From JBKECF01 sp047974375 (GTDB taxonomy: Bacteria; Bacillota; Clostridia; Lachnospirales; CAMZNU01): a DNA stretch of 64,000 nt. The stretch is from the NCBI GenBank assembly GCA_047974375.1, contig JBKECF010000010.1:62001-126000 (forward strand), written 5' to 3'. The stretch's first letter is position 1; each line of letters begins with the position of its first letter. The notes beneath the pieces were generated by a model that saw only the letters and a program-made list of their open reading frames with translations, did no database searches and was not told the origin of the DNA. The position numbers were made by a program, and so were the translations under genes. Shown here piece by piece: positions 9,166-17,809 of this stretch.

Positions 9166-10218
9166 TCATCTTAATTTTACATGCTTTGCTGCTTCTCTTC
9201 TTCTTTCATCGTCCATTCTTGCATAGTGTTTTTGAGTTGTTGCCACATTTGCATGCCCCAAAGCGTCCGCAACTAAATAAATGTCCTGTGTTTCTTTATA
9301 TAGACTTGTTGCATAAGTACTTCTGAGTTTGTGTGGACTTATTTTTTTTAATGGACTAATTATATGAGCATATTTTTTTACAAGATTTTGCACTGCACGT
9401 TGTGTAATTCTTTTATTTTGCATAGATAAAAATAACGCTGATTCATTCCCTTCAACAGCATTTAACTTTTCCCTGTCATTTTTATAGTCTTTTAATGCAG
9501 TTGCAACCTCATTATTAAAATATAAAATACTTTCGTTTCCACCTTTTCGTATTACCTTTACAGAATTATTAGAAAAGTCTATGTCATTAATATTTATACC
9601 AACGCATTCAGATATACGCATTCCTGTACCCAGTAAAATAGAAACTAAAGCTAAATCACGTTTTTTTGTCTTTTTATGCATATCTTTCTGCTTTTTCGTA
9701 AGATTTTCTCCACTTTCTATTTCGTCAAGAAGATTTGCCACTTCATGTACGTCTAGAGTTACAATTGGCTTTGTATGTATTTTAGGAATATCAATGAGTT
9801 CGGCAGGATTGCTATCTACTTCACCTTTTTTATAAAAGTAAGTATACATACTCCTTAATGATGAAATCTTTCTGCTTATTCCTCTTTCCCCATTGGTATG
9901 TTCAATAAATTTTTCATCTTTAGCCCTTACATAGTAAGTTAAATACTCTACATATTCCTCTAAGGTATATACATCAATTTTTTTTAAATCATCTATAGTA
10001 AATTCTGATATATTATTTTTAGCGTACATGGGATTTTCTGTCATTAAAAAATTAAAAAATATTTTCAGGTCATAAACATATGCCACCTTTGTTGATTGGC
10101 TTAAAGTGTTGTTTAACGCTCTTAAATAAGGATTTAGAAATATAGGTAAATCTTTAGTAAGTTCACGAAATTTCACAATGTTATTTTTATTTTTTTCTTT
10201 ATAAAAATCATTTGGCAT
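9166..10218 (-). CDS. XerC/XerD-like tyrosine recombinase
   Basis: A 350-residue tyrosine recombinase with an N-terminal SAM-like core-binding domain (about 20-135) and a C-terminal catalytic domain. All catalytic residues are present: Arg201 (GTGMRISE), Lys225, His296 and Arg299 (HKLRSTYAT), His322 (LGHANVATTQ) and nucleophile Tyr332. There is no adjacent attachment site, excisionase or phage gene, and it is embedded in a housekeeping operon before cysS. I therefore read it as a chromosomal Xer-type dimer-resolution recombinase rather than an integrase. It could be the main Xer protein or a paralogue. RBS AGAAGGTG precedes the ATG. Confidence 0.85.
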   Translation of the reverse strand: MPNDFYKEKNKNNIVKFRELTKDLPIFLNPYLRALNNTLSQSTKVAYVYDLKIFFNFLMTENPMYAKNNISEFTIDDLKKIDVYTLEEYVEYLTYYVRAKDEKFIEHTNGERGISRKISSLRSMYTYFYKKGEVDSNPAELIDIPKIHTKPIVTLDVHEVANLLDEIESGENLTKKQKDMHKKTKKRDLALVSILLGTGMRISECVGININDIDFSNNSVKVIRKGGNESILYFNNEVATALKDYKNDREKLNAVEGNESALFLSMQNKRITQRAVQNLVKKYAHIISPLKKISPHKLRSTYATSLYKETQDIYLVADALGHANVATTQKHYARMDDERRREAAKHVKLR

Positions 10219-10275
10219 ACTACACCTTCTTTATATACAATGTTTTTAGTTTATAGTCCATGTTAAAAGTAATAT

Positions 10276-10316
10276 AAAAAGGGCTGTTTATAACTTACAG
10301 GTACAACAGCCCTTTC
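10276..10316 (-). terminator. Terminator after the SLH-protein gene
   Basis: AAAGGGCTGTT (10278-10288) and AACAGCCCTTT (10305-10315) form an 11-bp perfect stem with a 16-base loop. The minus-strand product runs into a short T run, so it terminates the S-layer-homology gene that stops at 10325 and insulates the recombinase-cysS operon. Confidence 0.85.
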
Positions 10317-10324
10317 TAAAAAAA

Positions 10325-12280
10325 TTATTGTTTTACTGCTACAGTTGCAGCGTATTCACTATCAGCATCTCTATATGTTACATATGCATCTGAACCTTCA
10401 TCAACATCTCTAATTAACATAGTTTCGCCAGTTATAGAGTTGAAGAATTTTGTATCACTATCGAAATAAACAGTTACAACTGAATAGCTATCGTCATCAA
10501 CTAATGTAAATCTACTAGAATAAATATCTGATATTTCTCCACTAATTGTTTCGGCTTTTGCACTTTCAAGTACTTGTATATTTTCAACTTCACTACTTTC
10601 TAGCTCGATCTCAACAAGAGTACCTACTTGTAAACTATACAATTTAGGTGTTTTTGGTGATAATACAAATTTTTCTATTTTATCAGAATCTTTTCTACTT
10701 TCAACTTTTAAGTAAGCTGTATTAGAATTAATAAATATTTCCTTTATATACCCTTCGAAGTCAAATGAACGTCCGTAAGCAGTAAGCTCATCGACAGTGT
10801 CAAAATCTAATTCAACAACTACATCGTCACCAATACGCACTTCATTCCAATCAGCTTTACCACTACGGTATATTTTGCTATTTTTATCAAGGAAAACTTT
10901 ATATTTTTCTTCTGTCTTATCTTCTTCGATTACATAATATTGACTCTTAGTATCATTATCATAACCTTTTTCTAAAACAATGCCCTCAACTTTTTCATAT
11001 CTGCTATCTAAATCAATGCGAGTAATTAAATTATTCTCTATTTTAGCAGTAATTAATTCATCATCTTTTATATTTAAAAAGTTTATAGTTTTACCATCTC
11101 TGTAAATATCACAATTCTCTGCTAAATCATATTTAGTTGTTGTGCTTGTAGTAGTACCATTACTATTGGATTCCTTTACATAAATATCAATAGACTTTAA
11201 GCCGTCACGTTGATAAATATTAGTAACTTCACCTTCAATAGTTGTATTTGGATCAGTATTATTATTGTTGCTATCATTATTATTATTTGTATTACTATCG
11301 TTATTAACTTTAATTTCAATATCAGTTAAAGTTTTATTATCTGTACTTATTGCAGCAATACTCATATTTGGTGATAAATCATTTATTGTTGCAGATTTAC
11401 CATTTAAAGTTATTTTAGCATTACTATCAATTGCATAAAGCTTATCTTCACTACCATTATTTATCTTTATTGTATTTAAACTAGAGTATATCTCAACTAC
11501 CTTACCGCTTACTAAATTTATTTCACCAATATTATTATTGTTATTGTTATTATTATTACTAGTTGTTGTTTCACTAGATTTAATAACATTATAAGTTGAG
11601 TTAACCATTACAGCCATAGCTCCACGAGTTACAGCATTTCTAGGGTGAAAATAATTTTCACCGTCACCATTTATAATTCTTTGACTTCGTAAATAATATA
11701 CATAAGGTTTAAATGTTGAGTTTATTTCACTATCATCGGTGAATAAAACGCCATATGACGCCTGAAGAGCTTCTGATTCTTTTCCCATTGCACGTGTTAA
11801 AAATGTTGATATTTCTTCACGAGTTAAAGCTCTTAATGCTTCTGTTTTATTATCTCTCACAGTAATAAAAGTTGATAAGTCACTAGCCTCGTATATGTTT
11901 TTTTCAAGAAGGAATGCTATAGCGTTGTTTACGCTAGTATCCCACTTGCTATATTTATTATCATATCCATCTAGCAAAGATTTATTATTTTTATAGGCAG
12001 CTTCATAATAAACTTTTTCGCTAGATGTTGGGTTTACTTCATTGTATCCAGCTAATCTAGCTAAAATTTGTGAAGTTTCAAATTTATCCAAATAACTTTC
12101 AACGTTGAAGTTACCAGATACATCTCCGAGCATAATGCTATTATCTGAAACGCTATCTACTGCGTAATAAGCCCAATGGGTTGGTGGTACATCGTTATAA
12201 GTATTTGCGTATGTTACACTATTTGCAGCTATTATAAGTCCTGTTGCTAAAACACTGACCATTATTTTTTTGAATTTCAT
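10325..12280 (-). CDS. Secreted S-layer homology (SLH) domain protein
   Basis: About 651 residues from ATG 12280, chosen over an upstream in-frame ATG at 12301 because AGGAGG sits 5 bases before it. A signal peptide (MKFKKIMVSVLATGLIIA, cut near SVTYA) is followed by three SLH repeats over about 25-235; the first contains YNDVPPTHWAYYAVDSVSDN and the last YFHPRNAVTRGAMAVMVN. SLH domains bind pyruvylated secondary wall polymers. Two asparagine-rich linkers, one with nine consecutive Asn, separate the anchor from a beta-rich C-terminal half with repeated small KOW/OB-like modules (IEGEVTNIY, VEGIVLEKG, FEGYIKEIF, ISGEISDIY). A terminator follows. Its surface role is unknown. Confidence 0.85.
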   Translation of the reverse strand: MKFKKIMVSVLATGLIIAANSVTYANTYNDVPPTHWAYYAVDSVSDNSIMLGDVSGNFNVESYLDKFETSQILARLAGYNEVNPTSSEKVYYEAAYKNNKSLLDGYDNKYSKWDTSVNNAIAFLLEKNIYEASDLSTFITVRDNKTEALRALTREEISTFLTRAMGKESEALQASYGVLFTDDSEINSTFKPYVYYLRSQRIINGDGENYFHPRNAVTRGAMAVMVNSTYNVIKSSETTTSNNNNNNNNNIGEINLVSGKVVEIYSSLNTIKINNGSEDKLYAIDSNAKITLNGKSATINDLSPNMSIAAISTDNKTLTDIEIKVNNDSNTNNNNDSNNNNTDPNTTIEGEVTNIYQRDGLKSIDIYVKESNSNGTTTSTTTKYDLAENCDIYRDGKTINFLNIKDDELITAKIENNLITRIDLDSRYEKVEGIVLEKGYDNDTKSQYYVIEEDKTEEKYKVFLDKNSKIYRSGKADWNEVRIGDDVVVELDFDTVDELTAYGRSFDFEGYIKEIFINSNTAYLKVESRKDSDKIEKFVLSPKTPKLYSLQVGTLVEIELESSEVENIQVLESAKAETISGEISDIYSSRFTLVDDDSYSVVTVYFDSDTKFFNSITGETMLIRDVDEGSDAYVTYRDADSEYAATVAVKQ

Positions 12281-12336
12281 GTTATCCTCCTGTTTATCCA
12301 TATGTCAATAAAACTTAATTTACCTTATGATACCCT

Positions 12337-12365
12337 ATTTTATAATGAAGCACTATATTATGCAA
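12337..12365 (-). promoter_or_regulatory. Promoter candidate for the SLH-protein gene
   Basis: On the minus strand TTGCAT (12365-12360) is followed by 17 bases and TAAAAT (12342-12337), about 57 bases before the start codon. Oriented correctly, with four of six and five of six consensus matches. Confidence 0.4.
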
Positions 12366-12429
12366 TAATTATTATAAATTTATATTAAAAGATAGTGAGT
12401 ATTCTCTATGTGCTTATTTAGTTTTATCT

Positions 12430-13188
12430 TTAATCTTTAGTTATTGTTAACTCTACAGGAACATGATCACTTCCATAAACTTGATCCAAAATATCAGCAT
12501 TAACTAATTTTTCGGTAAAATCTTTGCTGACTAAAAAATAATCAATTCTCCAACCTGTATTATTCTCACGCGCTTTGCCAAAGTAACTAAACCAAGAATA
12601 TTTATCAGCTTTATCAGGATAGAAATACCTATAAGTATCTACAAATCCACTTTCAAGGAGTTGGTTGAATTTGCCTCTTTCTTCATCAGTAAGCCCCGCA
12701 TTACCTATATTACTTTTAAAGTTTTTTACATCGATTTCTTTCTGCGCTACGTTTAAATCACCGCATATTATCACACTTTTCTTTTTATTTAATTCTAAGA
12801 GATACTCTCTAAAATCATCCTCCCAAACCATTCTATAGTCTAATCGTTCTAGCTCTCTTTTAGCATTTGGGGTGTACACATTTACTAAGTAAAAGTCATC
12901 ATACTCTAAAGTTATGACACGACCTTCATTGTCATGTTCCTCTATACCTATTCCACGAGTAAAGGACATAGGCTTTTCTTTTGTATATATGAGTGTACCT
13001 GAATATCCTTTTTTTACTGCACTGTTCCAATATTCATAGTAACCTTCAAAACTAATTTCCTCTTGCCCTTCTTGCATTTTAGTTTCTTGTATACAAAATA
13101 TATCTGCATCAATTTCAGCAAATTTTGCTCTAAAACCTTTTTTTATACTTGCTCTTATTCCATTTACATTCCATGAAATTAATTTCAT
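12430..13188 (-). CDS. exoA: Exodeoxyribonuclease III / AP endonuclease
   Basis: A 252-residue ExoIII-family (Xth/ExoA) nuclease for base-excision repair. It begins MKLISWNVNGIRA (metal-site Asn), then CIQETKMQ with the catalytic Glu, VNVYTPNA, GDLNVAQKEID with the Asp/Asn pair, WRIDYFLVS, and ends with the SDHVPVELTI Asp-His. All catalytic residues are intact and the length is normal. It is 15 bases downstream of mtaB on the same strand, with an AAGGTGAT site before the ATG. Confidence 0.95.
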   Translation of the reverse strand: MKLISWNVNGIRASIKKGFRAKFAEIDADIFCIQETKMQEGQEEISFEGYYEYWNSAVKKGYSGTLIYTKEKPMSFTRGIGIEEHDNEGRVITLEYDDFYLVNVYTPNAKRELERLDYRMVWEDDFREYLLELNKKKSVIICGDLNVAQKEIDVKNFKSNIGNAGLTDEERGKFNQLLESGFVDTYRYFYPDKADKYSWFSYFGKARENNTGWRIDYFLVSKDFTEKLVNADILDQVYGSDHVPVELTITKD

Positions 13189-13203
13189 ACTATCACCTTA
13201 TCC

Positions 13204-14478
13204 TTATTGCGAATTAAATACTATTAATCTTGTATTATATATTATTTTTGTTTCAACTATTTGGTTTTCTTTATAAATCTTGTTTTCATCATATACACGT
13301 AGGTAGTTCGTAGTATAGCCGCTGTTATTTTTTTCAAATAAAATTTTAGCAGTACTACCACTATTACTTTTAATGAATTCTAGTTCCATTTGGTCGCTTA
13401 ATTCCCGAAGTTGCTTACTTCTTTCTTTTTTCGATTCAGCACTAACAGTATCTCCCATATCAAATGATTTAGTACCACGCTTAGGAGAGTATGGAAATAC
13501 ATGTATTTTACCAAAACCAATTTTTTTGCAAAAATTTAAAGAGTTTATAAAATCTTCGTCGTTTTCATTAGGGAAACCTACTATTACATCTGTTGTTATA
13601 TTGGCATTTGGATAAAAATATCGTATATTTTCCACAGAAGCCATATACTCCTCAGATGTATATTTTCTATTCATATTTTTTAGAGTTTTATCACAACCAC
13701 TTTGTAGTGATAAATGAAAAAAATCGCAAACTTTACCATAGTTTTTTAACCTTTGAAGATTTGAAAAAGTCATAAAATTTGGTTCCACCGATGAAAAACG
13801 TATTCTCTCTATACCTTCTACATCGTTAATTTTTTCAATTAGATTCAATAGATTAGTTCCTATATCAACCCCATAGGAAGCAACGTGAATCCCTGTTAAA
13901 ACAACTTCATTTATATCGTTTCGAACCATTTTTCTCACTTCGTCCAAAACATCATTTTCTTTTCTGCTTTTTATTTTTCCTCTAGCGTATGGGATAATAC
14001 AGTATGAACAATAATTATTGCATCCTTCTTCTATTTTTAAATATACCCTAGTTTTATTTTTCATTGTATCTACTTCTAAGTTTTCGAATTCATCTACATT
14101 TAGAATATTTTCAACATATGAAACTTTCTTCAAATTTGAAATTTTAAAATTATTAATTATATCAACAATTCTTTTTCTGTCATTGGTACCTATAACAATG
14201 TCAATACCTTCAATTTCCAACACTTCCTCAGGAGCGACCTGAGCGTAGCAACCTGTAGCAACAATAATTGCATTGCTATTTATTTTTGTTGCCTTTCTAA
14301 TCATTTGTCTAGATTTCCTGTCACTTAAATTTGTTACTGTACAGGTATTAATAATGTATACGTCTGCAACTTCGTCAAAGTTAACTTCTGTATATCCATT
14401 ATTAATAAAAATATTTAGCATTGCCTCGGTATCATATGAATTCACCTTGCAACCTAAAGTAAGAAATGCTACTTTCAT
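13204..14478 (-). CDS. mtaB: tRNA t6A37 methylthiotransferase MtaB
   Basis: A 424-residue radical SAM methylthiotransferase that converts t6A37 to ms2t6A37. The N-terminal UPF0004 domain provides the auxiliary cluster cysteines (LGCKVNSYDTEAM, NTCTVTNLSD, ATGCYAQVAPEEV). The radical SAM motif is EGCNNYCSYCIIPYARG at about 152-168, and a C-terminal TRAM-like domain follows. The cysteine spacing and LGCKVN start fit the MtaB branch rather than MiaB (SYGCQMN) or RimO. Its ATG overlaps the upstream phosphatase stop (ATGA), implying coupling. Confidence 0.9.
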   Translation of the reverse strand: MKVAFLTLGCKVNSYDTEAMLNIFINNGYTEVNFDEVADVYIINTCTVTNLSDRKSRQMIRKATKINSNAIIVATGCYAQVAPEEVLEIEGIDIVIGTNDRKRIVDIINNFKISNLKKVSYVENILNVDEFENLEVDTMKNKTRVYLKIEEGCNNYCSYCIIPYARGKIKSRKENDVLDEVRKMVRNDINEVVLTGIHVASYGVDIGTNLLNLIEKINDVEGIERIRFSSVEPNFMTFSNLQRLKNYGKVCDFFHLSLQSGCDKTLKNMNRKYTSEEYMASVENIRYFYPNANITTDVIVGFPNENDEDFINSLNFCKKIGFGKIHVFPYSPKRGTKSFDMGDTVSAESKKERSKQLRELSDQMELEFIKSNSGSTAKILFEKNNSGYTTNYLRVYDENKIYKENQIVETKIIYNTRLIVFNSQ

Positions 14479-15071
14479 AGTTCACCTAATTTAATAATAC
14501 TGCCATATTTAATTCTGTTATTCTCGACTTCTAATTCTAAGGAATAACCCTTGCCATTTTCTATGCGTATTTCTCTAGATTTTTTTGCTGATATATTATT
14601 TAATTTGCAAAAGATAGACTTAATCACTGTAGAGTGACATACCACAGTTGCAGTGGAATAATTATTTTCTTTAAGATAGTTACAAATATCTATAAATCCA
14701 TTTTCTACTCTATTTATAAAATCTGATAGTAGTTCTGCATTGCATATTTTTTTATTTTCAAATAAAGCTATGAAAAAATCATCTAATTCAACTTCACTAA
14801 AACTTTTGCCTTCCATATCTCCAAAGCACATTTCTTTTAAATTTGGTACTACAAATTCAAGTGTTTCCTTAGGAAATAACACCTCAAATGTAGATATGCA
14901 TCTAGAAAGTGGAGATGCTACATAAATATCAGTTTTTGGATAAGTTATTTTATCTCTAAATTCTAATAATATTTGTTTACCTTCAAGACTTAAAGGCGTA
15001 TCTAATGAACCAGAAATAATTTTATCTCTATTACTTTTAGAAAGTCCATGCCTTATTAGTATAAGTTTCAT
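14475..15071 (-). CDS. Histidine phosphatase family protein
   Basis: A 198-residue member of the histidine phosphatase (phosphoglycerate mutase-like) superfamily. The catalytic RHG motif is in LILIRHGLSKSNRD, the second arginine in SPLSRCISTFE, the acid in NLKEMCFGDMEGKSFSE and the second histidine in VVCHSTVIKSI. The family includes CobC-like phosphatases, fructose-2,6-bisphosphatases and broad-specificity acid phosphatases. Sequence alone does not decide the substrate, and no cobalamin genes are nearby. It overlaps mtaB by four bases and is 22 bases downstream of a MOSC gene. Confidence 0.85.
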   Translation of the reverse strand: MKLILIRHGLSKSNRDKIISGSLDTPLSLEGKQILLEFRDKITYPKTDIYVASPLSRCISTFEVLFPKETLEFVVPNLKEMCFGDMEGKSFSEVELDDFFIALFENKKICNAELLSDFINRVENGFIDICNYLKENNYSTATVVCHSTVIKSIFCKLNNISAKKSREIRIENGKGYSLELEVENNRIKYGSIIKLGEL

Positions 15072-15093
15072 TTATTCTCCCTTCAATGAAATT

Positions 15094-15531
15094 TTATAAC
15101 AACTCAATGGAATCACCATTTTTTATTTCACCAGCATTTAGTACTTTTGCGAATATACCTTCTTTAGGCATAACACACTCTCCAACTTGTTTAGAAATTT
15201 CACACCCTAAATGACATTTTTTGCCTATTTGAGTTACTTCTAGGATTACATCATTTATTTTCATTTTCGTTCCAATTGGTAGCTCATGTAATACAACTCC
15301 CGAAGTAGTTATATTTTCAGCAAAAGCTCCATACTCTAATTTCACATTATTTGTTTTTTCAAATTTTTCAATACTTTCAATACCTAGTAAACTAATTTGT
15401 CTATGCCAATCGCCACCATGGGCATCATTTTCCATTCCAAAATTCACTAAAAAACTTCCTTTACCTACTGGTTTTTTTACTGTGCCTTTTTCAGTACTAA
15501 TATTAATTGATATTATTTTCATTATTTTCAC
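15094..15531 (-). CDS. MOSC domain protein
   Basis: A 145-residue stand-alone MOSC (molybdenum cofactor sulfurase C-terminal) domain. Hallmarks are GRASP-like positions replaced by VGKGSFLVNFGMENDAHGGD, the HRQISLL segment, EYGAFAENITTSGV and the conserved cysteine in GKKCHLGCEI. Small MOSC proteins are thought to handle sulfur for metallocofactors, but their substrates are mostly unknown, and no molybdopterin biosynthesis genes are in this window. The start may be GTG 15531 (AAAGG 5 bases upstream) or ATG 15522; the first fits the ribosome binding site better. Confidence 0.85.
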   Translation of the reverse strand: MKIMKIISINISTEKGTVKKPVGKGSFLVNFGMENDAHGGDWHRQISLLGIESIEKFEKTNNVKLEYGAFAENITTSGVVLHELPIGTKMKINDVILEVTQIGKKCHLGCEISKQVGECVMPKEGIFAKVLNAGEIKNGDSIELL

Positions 15532-15564
15532 GTTACCTTTCTTATTCGTTAATTGTATAGGGAT

Positions 15565-15966
15565 TTACTTATGATAAGTTTTCCCATCTAATATTGTAGT
15601 TGCTCTATAAATTTGTTCAAGCAATAGTGTTAGAGCTAAATTGTTACTTGATACTATATTTGAAATATTCAATGGATCGCTTTTTATTTTAGCTAAATCT
15701 AGGCTATTTGATAAATAAAAGCACAAGTCATTTCCAGTATTCTCACAATTATATATTTTTTTTGCAAAGTCTTCGCTAGTTAAATAATACCCGTGGTTTA
15801 CTACTTGTATTAAGTTATATTTTTTTGGAAGCTTATTCATTATATCTTTTTCATTTTTAAAATAAAATATTTCTGTTTTATATTTTAATCGCTTTAAATA
15901 TTCCATGTATATTTCTTTAAAATTATTATATTCCCTGTTCTTTTCAATAAAAATAAAAACTTTCAT
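15565..15966 (-). CDS. Divergent RlmH-family (SPOUT) protein with altered SAM-binding loop
   Basis: A 133-residue protein whose C-terminus LLLEQIYRATTILDGKTYHK (114-133) is the diagnostic ending of RlmH, the pseudouridine-1915 N3-methyltransferase of 23S rRNA. The middle SEDFAKKI segment also matches. The SAM-binding loop, normally IGG-x-x-G, reads FYLSNSLDL at 83-91, so its glycines are gone, and the usual PHQL that follows is SSNN. The protein is also about 25 residues shorter than typical RlmH. It may have lost cofactor binding, be a pseudo-enzyme, or be a strongly drifted orthologue. It starts a minus-strand group with its own promoter candidate. Confidence 0.7.
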   Translation of the reverse strand: MKVFIFIEKNREYNNFKEIYMEYLKRLKYKTEIFYFKNEKDIMNKLPKKYNLIQVVNHGYYLTSEDFAKKIYNCENTGNDLCFYLSNSLDLAKIKSDPLNISNIVSSNNLALTLLLEQIYRATTILDGKTYHK

Positions 15967-15980
15967 TTACACTCCTCTCC

Positions 15981-16009
15981 ATTTTATAATATACATCTTT
16001 TTGTTACAA
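15981..16009 (-). promoter_or_regulatory. Promoter candidate for the RlmH-like gene
   Basis: On the minus strand TTGTAA (16009-16004) is separated by 17 bases from TAAAAT (15986-15981), about 15 bases before the start codon region. The short leader leaves room only for the GGAGAGGAGTG ribosome binding site. Confidence 0.4.
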
Positions 16010-16076
16010 AAGACCAGTTAATCATAAAGAATTACACTTCTGACATAACACCAATGCTTTGCATAGAACAGATTAT

Positions 16077-16105
16077 TTGACTAACACTCACTAATTTTTT
16101 ATCTA
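16077..16105 (+). promoter_or_regulatory. Promoter candidate for the DUF5721-DUF362-radical SAM genes
   Basis: TTGACT (16077-16082), 17 bases, then TATCTA (16100-16105), lying in the 216-base divergent gap and pointing at the plus-strand genes. The -35 is strong and the -10 weak. The rest of the gap holds no other feature I can support. Confidence 0.35.
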
Positions 16106-16182
16106 GATATCTTAATTATTATTGTGATTTCAACTTATTTACTGTACCATAAACTGAAGATTTAATAAACTTGGAGGTTTAT

Positions 16183-16656
16183 ATGGTACAATACGAAATT
16201 CTTAAAGAAGATACTAAAATTGTAATGAATTCTATGTTCAAGGATAAAATCTTTGATTACTTTGAAGTTAGAAGTATTGAAATTTATTCTTTTACCAAAT
16301 TTACAATTCACTGTGGTAAGAATCCTAATTTTTATGCAAAAGATTATGAAGAAAATAATATTACAAAATATTTAACTTGGCTAGACATTAAAAGTCATGC
16401 TTTAAATATGATTAAAGGAAAACAAACGCCAACTCATATGAAAATAGTTTTTTCTATTCCTGAAGAATATTTAAATAAAATTCATAGCAATGCTAAAAGT
16501 TTGTATATAAACTTTAATTATGAAAATGAAAAAATTATTTTAGTCACTGGTTGTAGTCAATCGGATTTTCAAGTAAATAAAGATTTAGATAATACTTGGG
16601 ATGAATATGTAAAGAAATTCATGGATAAAAATAATATTACTATTTTGAAAGTTTAG
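16183..16656 (+). CDS. DUF5721 family protein
   Basis: About 157 residues starting at ATG 16183; GGAGG at 16173-16177 rules out the in-frame TTG at 16171. The layout fits my memory of DUF5721, an uncharacterised family seen mainly in Lachnospirales-type Clostridia. An N-terminal VMNSMFKDKIFDYFEVRS segment is followed by a W-x-x-I-K pattern, then IKGKQTPTHMKIVFSIP and a C-terminal tail with TWDEYVKKFMDKNNI. It has no signal peptide or membrane segment. It is followed 7 bases later by a DUF362-ferredoxin gene, so the two are likely co-transcribed. Function unknown. Confidence 0.65.
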   Translation: MVQYEILKEDTKIVMNSMFKDKIFDYFEVRSIEIYSFTKFTIHCGKNPNFYAKDYEENNITKYLTWLDIKSHALNMIKGKQTPTHMKIVFSIPEEYLNKIHSNAKSLYINFNYENEKIILVTGCSQSDFQVNKDLDNTWDEYVKKFMDKNNITILKV

Positions 16657-16663
16657 GTGGCCT

Positions 16664-17803
16664 ATGGAAATAGTTTCTTTAGTATCATGTGAAAAATATA
16701 TATATGACGAAGTGTATAAAGCTATAGAAAAAAATATTGAAGATATAGGCGGGTTGGAAAAATACATAAATAAAGGCGAAAAAGTATTGTTAAAAGTAAA
16801 CTTAGTAATGGCAAAAAAAGCTGAATTTGCAGTAACTACAAATCCTATATATGTAAAGGCACTAGCAAATATTTTAATCGATTATGGAGTTGAGGTTTAT
16901 ATCGGCGATAGCCCAGGTGGACCATTTTCTGAAACACTTTTACGTAGCCAATATAAATTATCTGGGTTTAGAGAAGTGGAAGATACTACAGCGGCAAAAC
17001 TTTTGTATAATACCAATGAATTTATTAAGAAAAACCCAGATGGATTGTTTTTAAAGTCTTTAACATTAATAGATATGTTAAATGATGTTGATAAGGTAAT
17101 AAGTGTTTCAAAATTAAAAACCCATGGAATGATGACATTTACAGGAGCGGTTAAAAACATGTTTGGTATTGTTCCAGGTACAAAAAAGGCCGAATATCAT
17201 TTTAAAATGCCAAAGTACAATGACTTTGCAAATGCTTTAATTGATATTTGCATTGTGGGAAATCCTGTATTGTCATTTATGGATGGAATAATAGGTATGG
17301 AAGGTGACGGCCCATCTAGTGGCACCCCTCGAAAAGTAGGTGTAACTATAGCAAGCCCATCACCATATCATTTAGATAAAATAGCCATATCTTTAATAAA
17401 TTTATCTTTTGAAGACGTACCTATAACAAGTGAGTGTATAAAACGTGGCATTGTAACTAATGATTTGAATGATATTATTTTAAAAGGAGATATAGACGCA
17501 CACAAAATAGATGATTTTTTAATACCTGAAACAAAATTAATTAGCTTTGTAGATGGAAAGTTACCAAAACCTATAAGCAATTTAATAAATCGAACAGTGC
17601 AACCGAAACCTATTATTACGAAAAATAAGTGTGTAAAGTGCGGGGTATGTAAAAATAGTTGCCCAGCAAAAGTTATAAATATGGATGATGGTTATCCTAA
17701 AATTGATTTAAGTAAATGCATTAGGTGCTACTGCTGCCAAGAGCTATGTCCAAAACATGCAGTTACGGTAAAAAGATCGCTACTATTAAAATTAATAAAG
17801 TAG
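16664..17803 (+). CDS. DUF362 domain protein with C-terminal 2x[4Fe-4S] ferredoxin
   Basis: A 379-residue protein. The N-terminal two thirds is a DUF362 domain (GEKVLLKVNLVMAK, VYIGDSPGG, KLKTHGMMTFTGAVKNMFG, MDGIIGMEGDGPSSG). The C-terminus is a bacterial-type double ferredoxin with two CxxCxxCxxxCP-type clusters: CVKCGVCKNSCP and CIRCYCCQELCP. DUF362-ferredoxin proteins are common in anaerobes, presumably in electron transfer, but no reaction is established. The gene ends only 6 bases before the ATG of a radical SAM gene, suggesting it could supply electrons to that enzyme; this is inference. Confidence 0.85.
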   Translation: MEIVSLVSCEKYIYDEVYKAIEKNIEDIGGLEKYINKGEKVLLKVNLVMAKKAEFAVTTNPIYVKALANILIDYGVEVYIGDSPGGPFSETLLRSQYKLSGFREVEDTTAAKLLYNTNEFIKKNPDGLFLKSLTLIDMLNDVDKVISVSKLKTHGMMTFTGAVKNMFGIVPGTKKAEYHFKMPKYNDFANALIDICIVGNPVLSFMDGIIGMEGDGPSSGTPRKVGVTIASPSPYHLDKIAISLINLSFEDVPITSECIKRGIVTNDLNDIILKGDIDAHKIDDFLIPETKLISFVDGKLPKPISNLINRTVQPKPIITKNKCVKCGVCKNSCPAKVINMDDGYPKIDLSKCIRCYCCQELCPKHAVTVKRSLLLKLIK

Positions 17804-17809
17804 GTGTAT

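Noticed and set aside
9166..10218. Prophage or integrative-element integrase
   Set aside because: No tRNA, attachment repeats, excisionase or phage genes nearby; gene is within a housekeeping operon and ends 11 bases before cysS.
12280..12301. Upstream ATG (12301) as start of the SLH protein
   Set aside because: The AGGAGG site lies between the two ATGs and can only serve the downstream one, which also starts a proper signal peptide.
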